Source of the DNA: Nonomuraea angiospora
Lineage (GTDB): Bacteria > Actinomycetota > Actinomycetes > Streptosporangiales > Streptosporangiaceae
Reading direction: 5' to 3'
Length of the DNA: 64,000 nucleotides
Assembly: GCF_014873145.1 (NCBI RefSeq)
Contig: NZ_JADBEK010000001.1
Span: 8,494,001-8,558,000 of the forward strand
Shown: piece after piece, positions 17,076-25,151 of the stretch
How positions within the stretch are numbered: position 1 is the first letter of the stretch
Layout of the letters: the number at the start of each line of letters is the position of its first letter
The notes under the pieces: generated by a model
Databases searched by the model: none
The model's input: the letters and a program-made list of their open reading frames with translations, nothing else
What the model was told of the DNA's origin: nothing
Program-made: the position numbers and the translations under genes

Positions 17076-17088
17076 GGACCGACGGTCC
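17076..17088. promoter_or_regulatory. TetR operator 2 (GGACC-GAC-GGTCC) just after a TAGTAT box
   Basis: Perfect 5-bp inverted repeat with a 3-nt spacer, sharing CGGTCCGC with operator 1. TAGTAT (17068-17073) immediately before it is a candidate -10 for the TetR gene, so occupancy would give autorepression. Confidence 0.6.
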
Positions 17089-17111
17089 GCTTGCAAGAGG
17101 AGGTAAGGCCG

Positions 17112-17684
17112 GTGCGGTCAGACGCGACCCGTAATCGGGAGGCGATCCTGCGGGCCACGGAGGAGCTGCTCGCCGCCCACGGCGCCGAGCACATCTCCCT
17201 CGACCGGGTGGCCGCGGCGGCGGGGGTCGGCAAGGGCACGCTGTTCCGGCGCTTCGGCAGCCGTACCGGGCTGTTCCAGGAGCTGCTCGCCGAGCGGGCC
17301 GCCGCGCTGGCGCTGGCCATCGAGACGCCCGGCTCCGCGCTCGGGCCCGGCACGCCGCCCGAGGACCGGCTGCCGGCCTTCCTGGACGAGCTGTGCGAGC
17401 TGGCCGAGCGCAACCTGGCGCTCTTCGCCGCGCACGAGCGGGCCTGCGCGGAGGACAAGTACCGCGACCCGACCTACCTGCGCTGGCACGCGCACGTGAC
17501 GAACCTGATCGCCGAGGCCCGACCGGAAGGCGGCCTGGACGCGGAGTTCGCCGCCCACGCGCTGCTGGGCTGCTTCGACGCCGACCTGGCCCGGCACGTC
17601 ATGGCGGACGGCGGGGCGGCGCGGCTCAAGTCCGCGGTCAGGGGCCTGGCCGAGAGCCTGCTCCAGGGCGCGGCTACTCCGTGA
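17112..17684 (+). CDS. TetR-family regulator, 190 aa
   Basis: N-terminal HTH: TRNREAILRATEELLAAHG, then ISLDRVAAAAGVGKGTLFRRFGSRTGLF, the standard TetR recognition region. The C-terminal ligand domain ends with ARHVMADGGAARLKSAVRGL. The start GTG 17112 is chosen because AGGAGG lies 8 nt upstream; a TTG at 17091 would precede the ribosome site. It probably represses itself and the divergent quinone oxidoreductase through the two palindromes in the intergenic gap. It overlaps the end of the convergent DJ-1 gene by 11 bp. Confidence 0.9.
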   Translation: MRSDATRNREAILRATEELLAAHGAEHISLDRVAAAAGVGKGTLFRRFGSRTGLFQELLAERAAALALAIETPGSALGPGTPPEDRLPAFLDELCELAERNLALFAAHERACAEDKYRDPTYLRWHAHVTNLIAEARPEGGLDAEFAAHALLGCFDADLARHVMADGGAARLKSAVRGLAESLLQGAATP

Positions 17685-18219
17685 ACGCGTCGGTAGCGGC
17701 CTGGCAGAAGGCCTTGAGGTCGTCGGGCTTGCGGCTGCTGACCAGGGTGTTGGGCCCTGACGTGCAGATCACGACCTCCTGATCCACCCACGTCGCCCCC
17801 GCGTTGCGCAGGTCGGTCCGCAGGCTCGGCCAGGACGTGATCGTACGGCCGCGCACGACGTCCGCCTCGATCAGCGTCCAGGGCGCGTGGCAGATGGCGG
17901 CCACGGGCTTGCCCAGGTCGAAGAAGGCGCGGGCGAACCGGACGGCCTGCGGGTCCATCCGCAGGAAGTCGGGGTTCGCGACGCCTCCGGGGAGCACGAG
18001 GCCGTCGAACGAGGCCGGGTCGGCGTCCTCCACCGTGGCGTCCACGGCGAACCGGTCGCCCTTGTCCAGGTGGTGGAACGCCTGGACCTGGCCCTGCTTG
18101 GTGGAGACGAGCTTGGGCGTGCCGCCCGCCTGCTTGACCGCCTTCCACGGCTCCGTGAGCTCCACCTGCTCCACTCCCTCGGGCGCGACGAGGAACGCGA
18201 TGATCTTGCCGTCCAACAT
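17674..18219 (-). CDS. DJ-1/PfpI-family protein (type 1 glutamine amidotransferase-like), 181 aa
   Basis: Full-length PfpI-like fold. GLVLPGGVANPDFLR is followed by KPVAAICHAPWTLIEADVVRG, where Cys in AICHAPW is the nucleophile-elbow cysteine and the adjacent His completes the dyad. Such proteins act as deglycases, chaperones or proteases in stress, and no specific role can be chosen here. AAGGGAGGT lies 4 nt before the ATG. Single gene, convergent with TetR. Confidence 0.88.
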   Translation of the reverse strand: MLDGKIIAFLVAPEGVEQVELTEPWKAVKQAGGTPKLVSTKQGQVQAFHHLDKGDRFAVDATVEDADPASFDGLVLPGGVANPDFLRMDPQAVRFARAFFDLGKPVAAICHAPWTLIEADVVRGRTITSWPSLRTDLRNAGATWVDQEVVICTSGPNTLVSSRKPDDLKAFCQAATDAFTE

Positions 18220-18282
18220 GTGACCTCCCTTGGGTCGAGTGCTTCCTTTCCCCCTTTCCGGGCGCGGCCGTAGTATGCACCT

Positions 18283-18302
18283 TTACCCCTAGGGGGTATA
18301 GT
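18283..18302 (+). promoter_or_regulatory. CsoR-type copper operator overlapping TATAGT -10
   Basis: TTACCCCTAGGGGGTATAGT contains the G/C-rich ACCCC-TA-GGGGGTA pseudo-palindrome typical of CsoR sites in actinobacteria. TATAGT (18297-18302) overlaps its right edge. Copper binding to CsoR would release repression of the chaperone gene that follows. No csoR gene is in the window. Confidence 0.75.
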
Positions 18303-18337
18303 GGCGGCCAAGGATCAAGGGAGTGGAGGAGTGGGGC

Positions 18338-18604
18338 ATGACCGTCACGACGTACCAGGTTGAGGGCATGACCTGCGGTCACTGCGTGAGCGCCGTGGCC
18401 GAGGAGGTCGGCAAGGTCGCGGGCGTCAGCGGGGTCCAGGTGGACCTGTCGGCCAAGGCCGTGACCGTCACGAGCGAGGCGCCGATCGACCGCGGGCTGA
18501 TCGACGCGGCGGTGGTGGAGGCCGGCTACGAGCTCGCCGGGACGATCGAGCTGCTGCCGCAGGCGGAGGGCGGCTCGTGCTGCGGCTCCGGCGGCTGCCA
18601 CTGA
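18338..18604 (+). CDS. copZ: Heavy-metal-associated (HMA) copper chaperone, 88 aa
   Basis: Ferredoxin-like HMA domain with the metal site GMTCGHCVSAV (CxxC) and the usual beta-alpha-beta-beta-alpha-beta length, ending in VVEAGYEL. An extra Cys-rich tail GGSCCGSGGCH may add metal ligands. Cytosolic Cu(I) carrier delivering to a P-type ATPase in well-studied relatives; no copA lies next to it. ATG 18338 has GGAGGAG upstream, and a GTG at 18323 is less likely. Preceded by a CsoR-like operator and followed by a strong hairpin, so it is a one-gene copper-induced unit. Confidence 0.88.
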   Translation: MTVTTYQVEGMTCGHCVSAVAEEVGKVAGVSGVQVDLSAKAVTVTSEAPIDRGLIDAAVVEAGYELAGTIELLPQAEGGSCCGSGGCH

Positions 18605-18626
18605 TCGCCCCGTAGGATGCCTCATC

Positions 18627-18667
18627 GTCCCCTTGGGGGTGCCGCATCACGGCAGCCCCAAGGGGAC
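18627..18667 (+). terminator. Long stem-loop terminator after the copper chaperone
   Basis: GTCCCCTTGGGG pairs with CCCCAAGGGGAC, and an inner TGCCG-CATCA-CGGCA stem closes the loop. The sequence after it is AT-rich (TGAAAATTTACACC). It separates the chaperone unit from the ABC operon. Confidence 0.8.
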
Positions 18668-18790
18668 TGAAAATTTACACCGCAAAAGGAAACGAGAATG
18701 AAACAATTTTCCGCAGCGCGTTGACACGCGGACTCTCTATGGTGTGCCTTTCTCTACACAGGAAAACCCCCGCCTGAAGGTGAGGCACAT

Positions 18791-20605
18791 ATGAGGAAAT
18801 GGATCGCGCGCCTGGCAGCGCTGGGTGTCGCGCTGTTAGTTGCGGGTCAGGGCGCGACAGCCGCCCATGCCCAGGAGCCCGCGGCGGGGAAGAAGGTACT
18901 GCGCGTCGGGGCCACCCAGTCGATGGACTCGATGAACCCGTTCCTGGCCGTCCGCCTGGTCTCGACGTCGATCCACCGCTGGATGTACGGCTTCCTCACG
19001 GTGCCCGACTCCAAGACGCTGCAGCCCAGCGCCGACCTGGCCGAGTCGTGGACCACGTCGCCCGACGGGCTCACGTGGACGTTCAAGATCCGTGCGACCA
19101 AGTGGTCGGACGGCAAGCCGGTCACGGCCGACGACGCGGCCTGGACGTTCAACAAGATCATGACGGACGAGGCCGCCAAGACGGCCAACGGCCCGGCGGT
19201 CGAGAACTTCGAGAGCGTCACCGCCAGCGGCCAGGACCTGACGATCAAGCTCAAGTCGCCGCAGGCGTCCATGCTGGACAACCCGATCCCGATCATGCCC
19301 AAGCATGTCTGGGAGTCGGTCACCGACATGGCCAACTACGACGCCGAGAAGTACCCGGCCGTCACCAGCGGCCCGTACATCGCGATCGAGCACAAGAAGG
19401 ACCAGTACGTCAAGCTGCAGGCCAACCCCAACTACTGGCGGGGCAAGCCCAAGATCGACGAGCTGCAGGTCATCTTCTACGACAACCCGCAGGCCGCCGT
19501 CGCCGGTCTCAAGAACGGCGACATCGACCTGCTCGGCCGGATGAACCCGCCGGAGTTCCAGGCCATCCAGAACGACCCGAACATCGAGGCGTGGAACACC
19601 CAGGGCCGCCGCGCGGCGTACCTGCAGATCAACCACGGCGCCACCACCACCGACGACAAGCCCGTCGGTGACGGTCACCCGGCGCTGAAGGACGTCAAGG
19701 TCCGCCAGGCGCTGCACTACGCCATCGACAAGCAGAAGCTGGTCGCCGAGGTCCAGAACGGGCTGGCCAAGCCCGCCGACGGCTCGATCATCCCGCCGAT
19801 GTACAAGGACTTCTTCTGGGAGGCCACGGGCGACGAGAAGGTCACCTACGACCCCGCCAAGGCCAACAAGATCCTCGACGACGCCGGCTACAAGAAGGGC
19901 TCCGACGGCGTCCGCACGATGCCCGACGGCAAGCGCAAGCTGGAGTTCCGCTTCAGCATCCACACCGACACCCCGATCGAGGACAAGCTCGCCGAATACC
20001 TGACGGGCTTCTTCAAGGAGATCGGCATCACGCTGACGACCAAGAAGCTCGACTCCAGCAAGTTCACCGAGGAGACGGGCGTCACCGGCCTCTTCGACAT
20101 CGCGATCAGCGGCTGGTCGGTCAACCCGGACCCCGAGGAGGTCCTGGCCACGCACCTGTGCAGCCGCAGGCCGGCCCCCGGCGGCGAGGGCGGCGGCACC
20201 GAGTCGTTCTTCTGCGACGAGACCTTCGAGAAGCTCTACAAGGAGCAGCTGCAGGAGCTCGACCGGCCCAAGCGCGCCGAGACCATCAAGAAGATGCAGG
20301 AGCGGCTCTACACCGAGGCCCCGGTCATCGCGATCTACTACAACAACGACCTCGAGGGCTACCGCAAGGACCGGATCACCAGCATCACCCCGATCCCCGA
20401 GGACAAGGGCCTCCTGTACGGCGGCAGCGGCTACTGGCCGTTCTACACCGTGGACGTCAAGGCCGCGGCGGCGAGCGGCGGCAGCGGCGGCGGCGGCTCC
20501 AACACCGGCCTCATCGCCGGCATCGTGGGCGGCGTCGTGGTCCTCGGACTGGCGGGCTTCCTCCTGAGCAGGCGGCGTAAGAGCGTCGCCGACGAGCGCG
20601 AATGA
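18791..20605 (+). CDS. Oligopeptide-type ABC transporter substrate-binding protein with C-terminal anchor, 604 aa
   Basis: SBP family 5 protein. Signal peptide MRKWIARLAALGVALLVAG...AHAQ without a lipobox cysteine, then the mature protein from about residue 28 (EPAAGKKVLRVGA). Family segments include LAESWTTSPDGLTWTFKIR and TDTPIEDKLAEYLTGFFKEIG. Unusually, a Gly/Ser linker (residues about 560-570, SGGSGGGGS) leads to a C-terminal transmembrane helix and a basic stop-transfer RRRK, so it is probably tethered by its C-terminus. AAGGTGAGG lies 5 nt before ATG. First gene of a five-gene operon; the stop overlaps the permease start (ATGA). Confidence 0.9.
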   Translation: MRKWIARLAALGVALLVAGQGATAAHAQEPAAGKKVLRVGATQSMDSMNPFLAVRLVSTSIHRWMYGFLTVPDSKTLQPSADLAESWTTSPDGLTWTFKIRATKWSDGKPVTADDAAWTFNKIMTDEAAKTANGPAVENFESVTASGQDLTIKLKSPQASMLDNPIPIMPKHVWESVTDMANYDAEKYPAVTSGPYIAIEHKKDQYVKLQANPNYWRGKPKIDELQVIFYDNPQAAVAGLKNGDIDLLGRMNPPEFQAIQNDPNIEAWNTQGRRAAYLQINHGATTTDDKPVGDGHPALKDVKVRQALHYAIDKQKLVAEVQNGLAKPADGSIIPPMYKDFFWEATGDEKVTYDPAKANKILDDAGYKKGSDGVRTMPDGKRKLEFRFSIHTDTPIEDKLAEYLTGFFKEIGITLTTKKLDSSKFTEETGVTGLFDIAISGWSVNPDPEEVLATHLCSRRPAPGGEGGGTESFFCDETFEKLYKEQLQELDRPKRAETIKKMQERLYTEAPVIAIYYNNDLEGYRKDRITSITPIPEDKGLLYGGSGYWPFYTVDVKAAAASGGSGGGGSNTGLIAGIVGGVVVLGLAGFLLSRRRKSVADERE

Positions 20606-21654
20606 CCACTCCGCTAGAAGCAGCAGAGCCCGCCGTCCAGGCGGCGGGCCCTGGTGACGAGCGCTCCACCGGCCGCGGCACGCTGCAGTACGCGCTGTCC
20701 AAGGCCGGTGGGGCGTTGTTCAGCATCGCCATGGTGATCGTCGGGACGTTCTTCGTGTTCCGGCTGCTGCCCGGCGACCCGGTGCGCAACCTCGCGCAGG
20801 GCCGCAACATGACGCCGGACCAGCTCAACCTCGAACGCCACCGGCTCGGCCTGGACAAGCCGGTGCTCCAGCAGTTCTTCGACTTCGTGGGCAACACGCT
20901 CAGGCTCGACCTGGGCACGTCCTACGAGTACAAGCGGCCGGTCCTGGACCTGATCGGCGAGCGCATCGGCCCGACGCTGCTCCTCGCGGGCACGGGCCTG
21001 GTCATCGCCGTCAGCCTCGGGATCTGGCAGGGCACGCGGTCCGGATGGCGGCCGGGCACCAGGTTCGACCGCTTCTCCACCGGCGTCTCGCTGGTGCTCT
21101 GGTCGGTGCCCACCTTCTGGCTCGGACTGCTGTTGATGATGGTGCTCGGCGTCGGCATCGGGCCCATTCCCGGCCTGTTCCCGTTCAGGGGCATCGAGAG
21201 CGTGGACGCGCCGGACGGCTTCGCGTACGTGCTGGATGTGGCCTCGCACATGGTCCTGCCGTGCCTGACCCTGGTGGGCGTGGTCTACGCCCAGTACCTG
21301 CTGATCATGCGCTCCTCGCTGCTGGAGGAGGTCAGCCAGGACTACGTGACCGTCGCCAGGGCCAAGGGGCTCCGCGACGACGAGGTCCGGCGCCGCCACG
21401 CGGTGCCCAACGCGCTGCTGCCCACGGTGACGCTGGTCTTCATGCGCATCGGCTTCGTGGTCGGCGGCGCGGTCACCGTGGAGACGATCTACACCTGGCC
21501 CGGCCTGGGTCAGCTGTTCTACCGTGCGATCAAGGTGCCTGACTTCACCCTCATGCAAGGGACGTTCCTGCTGATCACCGTGTCCGTGATCGTCATGAAC
21601 ACGCTGGCCGACGTGGTCTACCACATGCTCGACCCGAGAGTGAGGTCGGCATGA
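20602..21654 (+). CDS. ABC transporter permease, DppB/OppB type, 350 aa
   Basis: Inner-membrane subunit. After a 30-residue cytosolic N-terminus and TM1 (LFSIAMVIVGTFFVFRLLPGDP, hallmark LLPGDP), the binding-protein-dependent transport domain shows the EAA loop VTVARAKGLRDDEVRRRHAVPNALLPT, which contacts the ATPase. It ends with the usual MLDPRVR. ATGA overlaps on both sides show a tight operon. Confidence 0.93.
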   Translation: MTTPLEAAEPAVQAAGPGDERSTGRGTLQYALSKAGGALFSIAMVIVGTFFVFRLLPGDPVRNLAQGRNMTPDQLNLERHRLGLDKPVLQQFFDFVGNTLRLDLGTSYEYKRPVLDLIGERIGPTLLLAGTGLVIAVSLGIWQGTRSGWRPGTRFDRFSTGVSLVLWSVPTFWLGLLLMMVLGVGIGPIPGLFPFRGIESVDAPDGFAYVLDVASHMVLPCLTLVGVVYAQYLLIMRSSLLEEVSQDYVTVARAKGLRDDEVRRRHAVPNALLPTVTLVFMRIGFVVGGAVTVETIYTWPGLGQLFYRAIKVPDFTLMQGTFLLITVSVIVMNTLADVVYHMLDPRVRSA

Positions 21655-22532
21655 CCAGCGTCGCCGCGGCCCGCCGGCGGCTCGTCCTGAGCCGGTTCTG
21701 GGCCGACTTCCGCACCCACAGAGCAGGCGTCGCCGGGATGGTGGTCCTGCTCGTCGCCGTGGTGCTCGCGCTGATCGCGCCGCTGTTCATCGACGAGGGC
21801 GTGACCAGTGTCGTCGACGCCCCCGGGCCCGAATTCGCCGCGCCGAGCCTGGACTTCCCCTTCGGGACCGACGAGTCCGGCCGCTCGATCCTGCTGATGG
21901 TCTGGTGGGGCTCGCGCACGTCGCTGCTCATCGGCTTCCTGGCCGCCCTGCTCAGCATCGTGATCGGCACGGTCATCGGCATCGCCGCGGGGCACTTCCG
22001 CGGCTGGGCCGGCGGCGCGCTCATGCGGGTCACGGACTGGTTCCTGGTGCTGCCCTCGCTGGTGACCGCACTGGTGCTGGCGGCCATCCTGGGCGGCACC
22101 ACGTTCACGGTCATCATGGCGATCGCGGTCACCTCCTGGCCGTCCACCGCCCGCCTGATCAGGGCGCAGACGCTCGCCGTGGAGGCCAGGCCGTACATCG
22201 AGCGGTCGAAGGCGCTCGGCGGCGGGCACTGGCACATCACCACCCGGCACGTGCTCCCCAACGTGGCGCCGCTGCTGCTGGCCAGCACCACGCTGGAGGT
22301 GGCCAGCGCGATCGTCACCGAGTCCACGCTGGCCTTCCTGGGCGCGAGCGCGAACAAGACGTCATGGGGGACCATGCTGCGCTCCTCCTACGACTACGGC
22401 GCGGCCACGCATGGCGCGTGGTGGTACATCCTCATCCCCGGTCTCGCCATCCTGGCCGTCGTCATGGCGTTCACCCTGGTCGGGCGGGCGCTGGAGGCCG
22501 TGCTGAACCCGCGGCTCAGGAGGGCGGCATGA
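21651..22532 (+). CDS. ABC transporter permease, DppC/OppC type, 293 aa
   Basis: Second permease of the peptide transporter. It has the OppC N-terminal segment with DFPFGTDESGRSILLMVWWGSRTSL and the EAA loop IERSKALGGGHWHITTRHVLPN. It ends LNPRLRRAA. Start and stop overlap the neighbouring genes by 4 bp. Confidence 0.93.
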   Translation: MTSVAAARRRLVLSRFWADFRTHRAGVAGMVVLLVAVVLALIAPLFIDEGVTSVVDAPGPEFAAPSLDFPFGTDESGRSILLMVWWGSRTSLLIGFLAALLSIVIGTVIGIAAGHFRGWAGGALMRVTDWFLVLPSLVTALVLAAILGGTTFTVIMAIAVTSWPSTARLIRAQTLAVEARPYIERSKALGGGHWHITTRHVLPNVAPLLLASTTLEVASAIVTESTLAFLGASANKTSWGTMLRSSYDYGAATHGAWWYILIPGLAILAVVMAFTLVGRALEAVLNPRLRRAA

Positions 22533-23503
22533 GTCTCCTTGAACTCGACGACGTGTCGGTGACGTACCGCATCGCCTCGGGCGAGGTGCCCGCCGTACGC
22601 GGTGTGTCGCTGAAACTCGACTCCGGAGCGGCACTCGGAGTCGCCGGCGAGTCGGGATCCGGCAAATCGACGTTGGCCATGGCGCTGATGCGGCTCCTGC
22701 CCCGCGACGCGCGCGTCGATGGCCGGATCCTGCTCGACGGCGAGGACGTGCTCACCATGAAGTGGGGCCGCATGCGCGCCGTACGGTGGGCCGAGGCCTC
22801 GATCGTGTTCCAGGGCGCGCAGCACGGGCTCAACCCGGTGCGCAGGATCGGCGACCAGATCGCCGAGCCGCTGCTCGTCCACGGCCTGGCCAAGCCGGAG
22901 GCCGCCCGCAAGCGCGTGGCCGAGCTGCTCGAACAGGTCGGCCTGCCCTCCTGGCGGGCCCGCAGCTACCCGCACGAGCTGTCCGGCGGGCAGCGGCAGC
23001 GCGTGATGATCGCGATGGCGCTGGCCTGCTCGCCCCGGCTGATCATCGCCGACGAGCCGACCACCGCGCTCGACGTGATGGTGCAGGCCCAGGTCCTGTC
23101 GCTGATCAAGGAGCTGGTCGCCGAGCACGACATCTCGCTGATCATGATCTCGCACGACCTGTCGGTGCTGGCGGACGTGTGCGGCCGGCTCGCGGTCATG
23201 TACGCGGGCCGCGTCGTCGAGTACGGCCCGTCCGCCGAGGTGTTCCACGACGCCAAGCACCCCTACAGCCGGGCGCTGGCGGCGGCGTTCCCCACGGTGG
23301 GCGACCCGGCCTCGCGGCTGGCGCCGAAGGGTCTCGGGGGCGACCCGCCCGACCCGATGCAGCTCCCGGGCGGCTGCTCGTTCCACCCGCGCTGCCCGGT
23401 CGCGCTGGACGAATGCGCCACGCTGGACGTGGACCTGTGGCCCGCGGGTGAGCGCCGTACCGCCGCTTGCGTGCACGTACGCGAGAAGGAGGGGGCCTCA
23501 TGA
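22529..23503 (+). CDS. Oligopeptide ABC transporter ATP-binding protein, DppD/OppD type, 324 aa
   Basis: Walker A GESGSGKST (about residue 40), signature LSGGQRQRVMIAMAL, Walker B LIIADEPTTALD and H-loop MISHDLSVL. The C-terminal oligopeptide/dipeptide extension is PMQLPGGCSFHPRCPVA with Cys residues that bind an Fe-S cluster in relatives. The start ATG 22529 overlaps the previous stop; a longer frame from 21905 is an artefact. It pairs with the next ATPase as a heterodimer. Confidence 0.94.
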   Translation: MSLLELDDVSVTYRIASGEVPAVRGVSLKLDSGAALGVAGESGSGKSTLAMALMRLLPRDARVDGRILLDGEDVLTMKWGRMRAVRWAEASIVFQGAQHGLNPVRRIGDQIAEPLLVHGLAKPEAARKRVAELLEQVGLPSWRARSYPHELSGGQRQRVMIAMALACSPRLIIADEPTTALDVMVQAQVLSLIKELVAEHDISLIMISHDLSVLADVCGRLAVMYAGRVVEYGPSAEVFHDAKHPYSRALAAAFPTVGDPASRLAPKGLGGDPPDPMQLPGGCSFHPRCPVALDECATLDVDLWPAGERRTAACVHVREKEGAS

Positions 23504-24507
23504 CCGAGACGCAGACCACCGCCGAGGCGGTCTCCACGGCCCGGCCGAGCCTGCTGGAGGCCCGCGACCTGCGCGTGGAGTTCCCCTCGCGGGGCCGCCG
23601 CGCCAAGGCCGTGGACGGCGTGAACCTGGCCGTCGGCGAGGGCGAGATCGTGGCCCTGGTCGGCGAGTCGGGCTGCGGCAAGACCACGCTGGCGCGCACG
23701 CTGCTCGGCCTCGAACGCCCCACCTCGGGCGAGGTCCGCTACGGCGGCGCCGCCCTGGACTACGGCTCCAGGGCGCTCAAGGCGTACCGCAGGCAGGTGC
23801 AGCTCGTGCTGCAGGACCCGACCGGCTCGCTCAACCCCAGGCACACCGTCTATGAGGCGGTCGCCGAGGGGCCGCGCATCCACGGCCTGCCGGACGAGCG
23901 GGAGGTCGTGGCCGAGGCCCTGTCCAGGGCGGGGCTGCGGCCGCCGGACCGGTTCTTCCTGCGCTACCCGCACGAGCTGTCCGGCGGGCAGCGGCAGCGC
24001 GTGGTGATCGCCGGGGCGCTGGCGCTCAACCCGAAGGTGCTGATCGCCGACGAGCCGGTGGCCTCGCTGGACGCCTCCGTGCGCGGCGAGATCCTGGCCC
24101 TGATGCTGCGGCTGCGCGACGAGCTGGGGCTGTCGGCCCTGGTCGTCACCCACGACCTGGGCCTGGCCTGGAACATCGCCGACCGGGTGGCGGTCATGTA
24201 CCTGGGCCGGATCGTCGAGTCGGGGCCGGTGGAGCAGGTGCTGACCGCGCCGCGGCACCCGTACACGCAGGCCCTGATGTCGGTGCTGCCGGAGTCTCCC
24301 GAGCGGGTGGTGCTGACCGGCGAGCCGCCGGACCCGACCCGGATCCCGGGCGGGTGCCGCTTCCACGCCCGCTGCCAGGTGCTGGCCTCCGGGAAGGCGG
24401 CCGAGGCGGGGGTGGACGGCAGGTGCCGGTCGGAGCTGCTGGACATCCTGCCGGCCGTGCCCGGGGCCCAGGCGGCCTGCTACTACGCGGACGCCGCCGG
24501 CGCCTAG
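23500..24507 (+). CDS. Oligopeptide ABC transporter ATP-binding protein, DppF/OppF type, 335 aa
   Basis: Walker A GESGCGKTTLART, Q-loop region VLQDPTGSLNPRHTV (a typical OppF segment), signature LSGGQRQRVVIAGAL, Walker B VLIADEPVASLD and H-loop VTHDLGLAW. The Cys motif PGGCRFHARC lies near the C-terminus. Preceded by AAGGAGGGGG and overlapping the upstream gene by 4 bp. It completes the operon SBP-permease-permease-ATPase-ATPase. Convergent with the response regulator, 4-bp overlap. Confidence 0.94.
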   Translation: MTETQTTAEAVSTARPSLLEARDLRVEFPSRGRRAKAVDGVNLAVGEGEIVALVGESGCGKTTLARTLLGLERPTSGEVRYGGAALDYGSRALKAYRRQVQLVLQDPTGSLNPRHTVYEAVAEGPRIHGLPDEREVVAEALSRAGLRPPDRFFLRYPHELSGGQRQRVVIAGALALNPKVLIADEPVASLDASVRGEILALMLRLRDELGLSALVVTHDLGLAWNIADRVAVMYLGRIVESGPVEQVLTAPRHPYTQALMSVLPESPERVVLTGEPPDPTRIPGGCRFHARCQVLASGKAAEAGVDGRCRSELLDILPAVPGAQAACYYADAAGA

Positions 24508-25151
24508 CCCAGGTCGGCGTCGTGGACCAGGATGGCGGCCTGGACGCGGTTGGCCAGGCCCAGCTTGGCCAGCATGCGGCTGACGTGCGCCTTCACCGTC
24601 GCCTCCGTCAGGCGTAGCTCGCGGCCGATCTCGGCGTTGGACAGGCCGCGGGCGACGGCCCTGATCACGTCCTCCTCCCGCCCGGTGAGCCGGTCGAGCT
24701 GCCTGCGCGCCACCTCGGCGCGGGAGGGGGCCCGGTTCGCGTACGAGGCGATCAGGCGCCTGGTGACCGAGGGCGAGAGCATGGCCTGGCCGCCGGCGAC
24801 CGTGCGGACGGCGGCGGCCAGCTCTCTCGGCGGGGTGTCCTTGAGCAGGAACCCGACCGCGCCCAGGCGCAGCGCCTCGTGCACGTACTCGTCCAGGTCG
24901 AACGTGGTCAGCATGATCAGCTTGGGCGCGTCCGGCTCGGACAGGAGCCGCGCGGCGGCGGTCAGGCCGTCCATGCCCGGCATGCGGACGTCCATCAGCA
25001 CGACCTCGGGCCGCAGCCGCCGCACGGCGGAGACGGCCTCCGCGCCGTCGCGGGCCTCACCGGCGATCGCGATGTCGCCCGCCGCCTCCAGGATCAGCCG
25101 CAGCCCCGAACGGACGAGCTCCTCGTCGTCCACGACGAGCACCCTGATCAT
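24504..25151 (-). CDS. NarL/FixJ-family response regulator, 215 aa
   Basis: Receiver domain with MIRVLVVDDEELVRSG (acidic pair), phosphoacceptor Asp in VVLMDVRMPGMDG and the Lys in GFLLKDTPPREL. A LuxR-type HTH follows: LTGREEDVIRAVARGLSNAEIGRELRLTEATVKAHVSRML. It acts with the histidine kinase just upstream, with start and stop overlapping in ATGA. Target genes are unknown; the adjacent peptide transporter is convergent and could be one, but nothing in the sequence proves it. Confidence 0.93.
   Translation of the reverse strand: MIRVLVVDDEELVRSGLRLILEAAGDIAIAGEARDGAEAVSAVRRLRPEVVLMDVRMPGMDGLTAAARLLSEPDAPKLIMLTTFDLDEYVHEALRLGAVGFLLKDTPPRELAAAVRTVAGGQAMLSPSVTRRLIASYANRAPSRAEVARRQLDRLTGREEDVIRAVARGLSNAEIGRELRLTEATVKAHVSRMLAKLGLANRVQAAILVHDADLG

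Noticed and set aside
18721..18743. TTGACA with TATGGT as the promoter of the peptide ABC operon
   Set aside because: The spacing is 11 bp, too short for a sigma-70-type promoter. TTGACA may be coincidental; I could not find a well-spaced -10.
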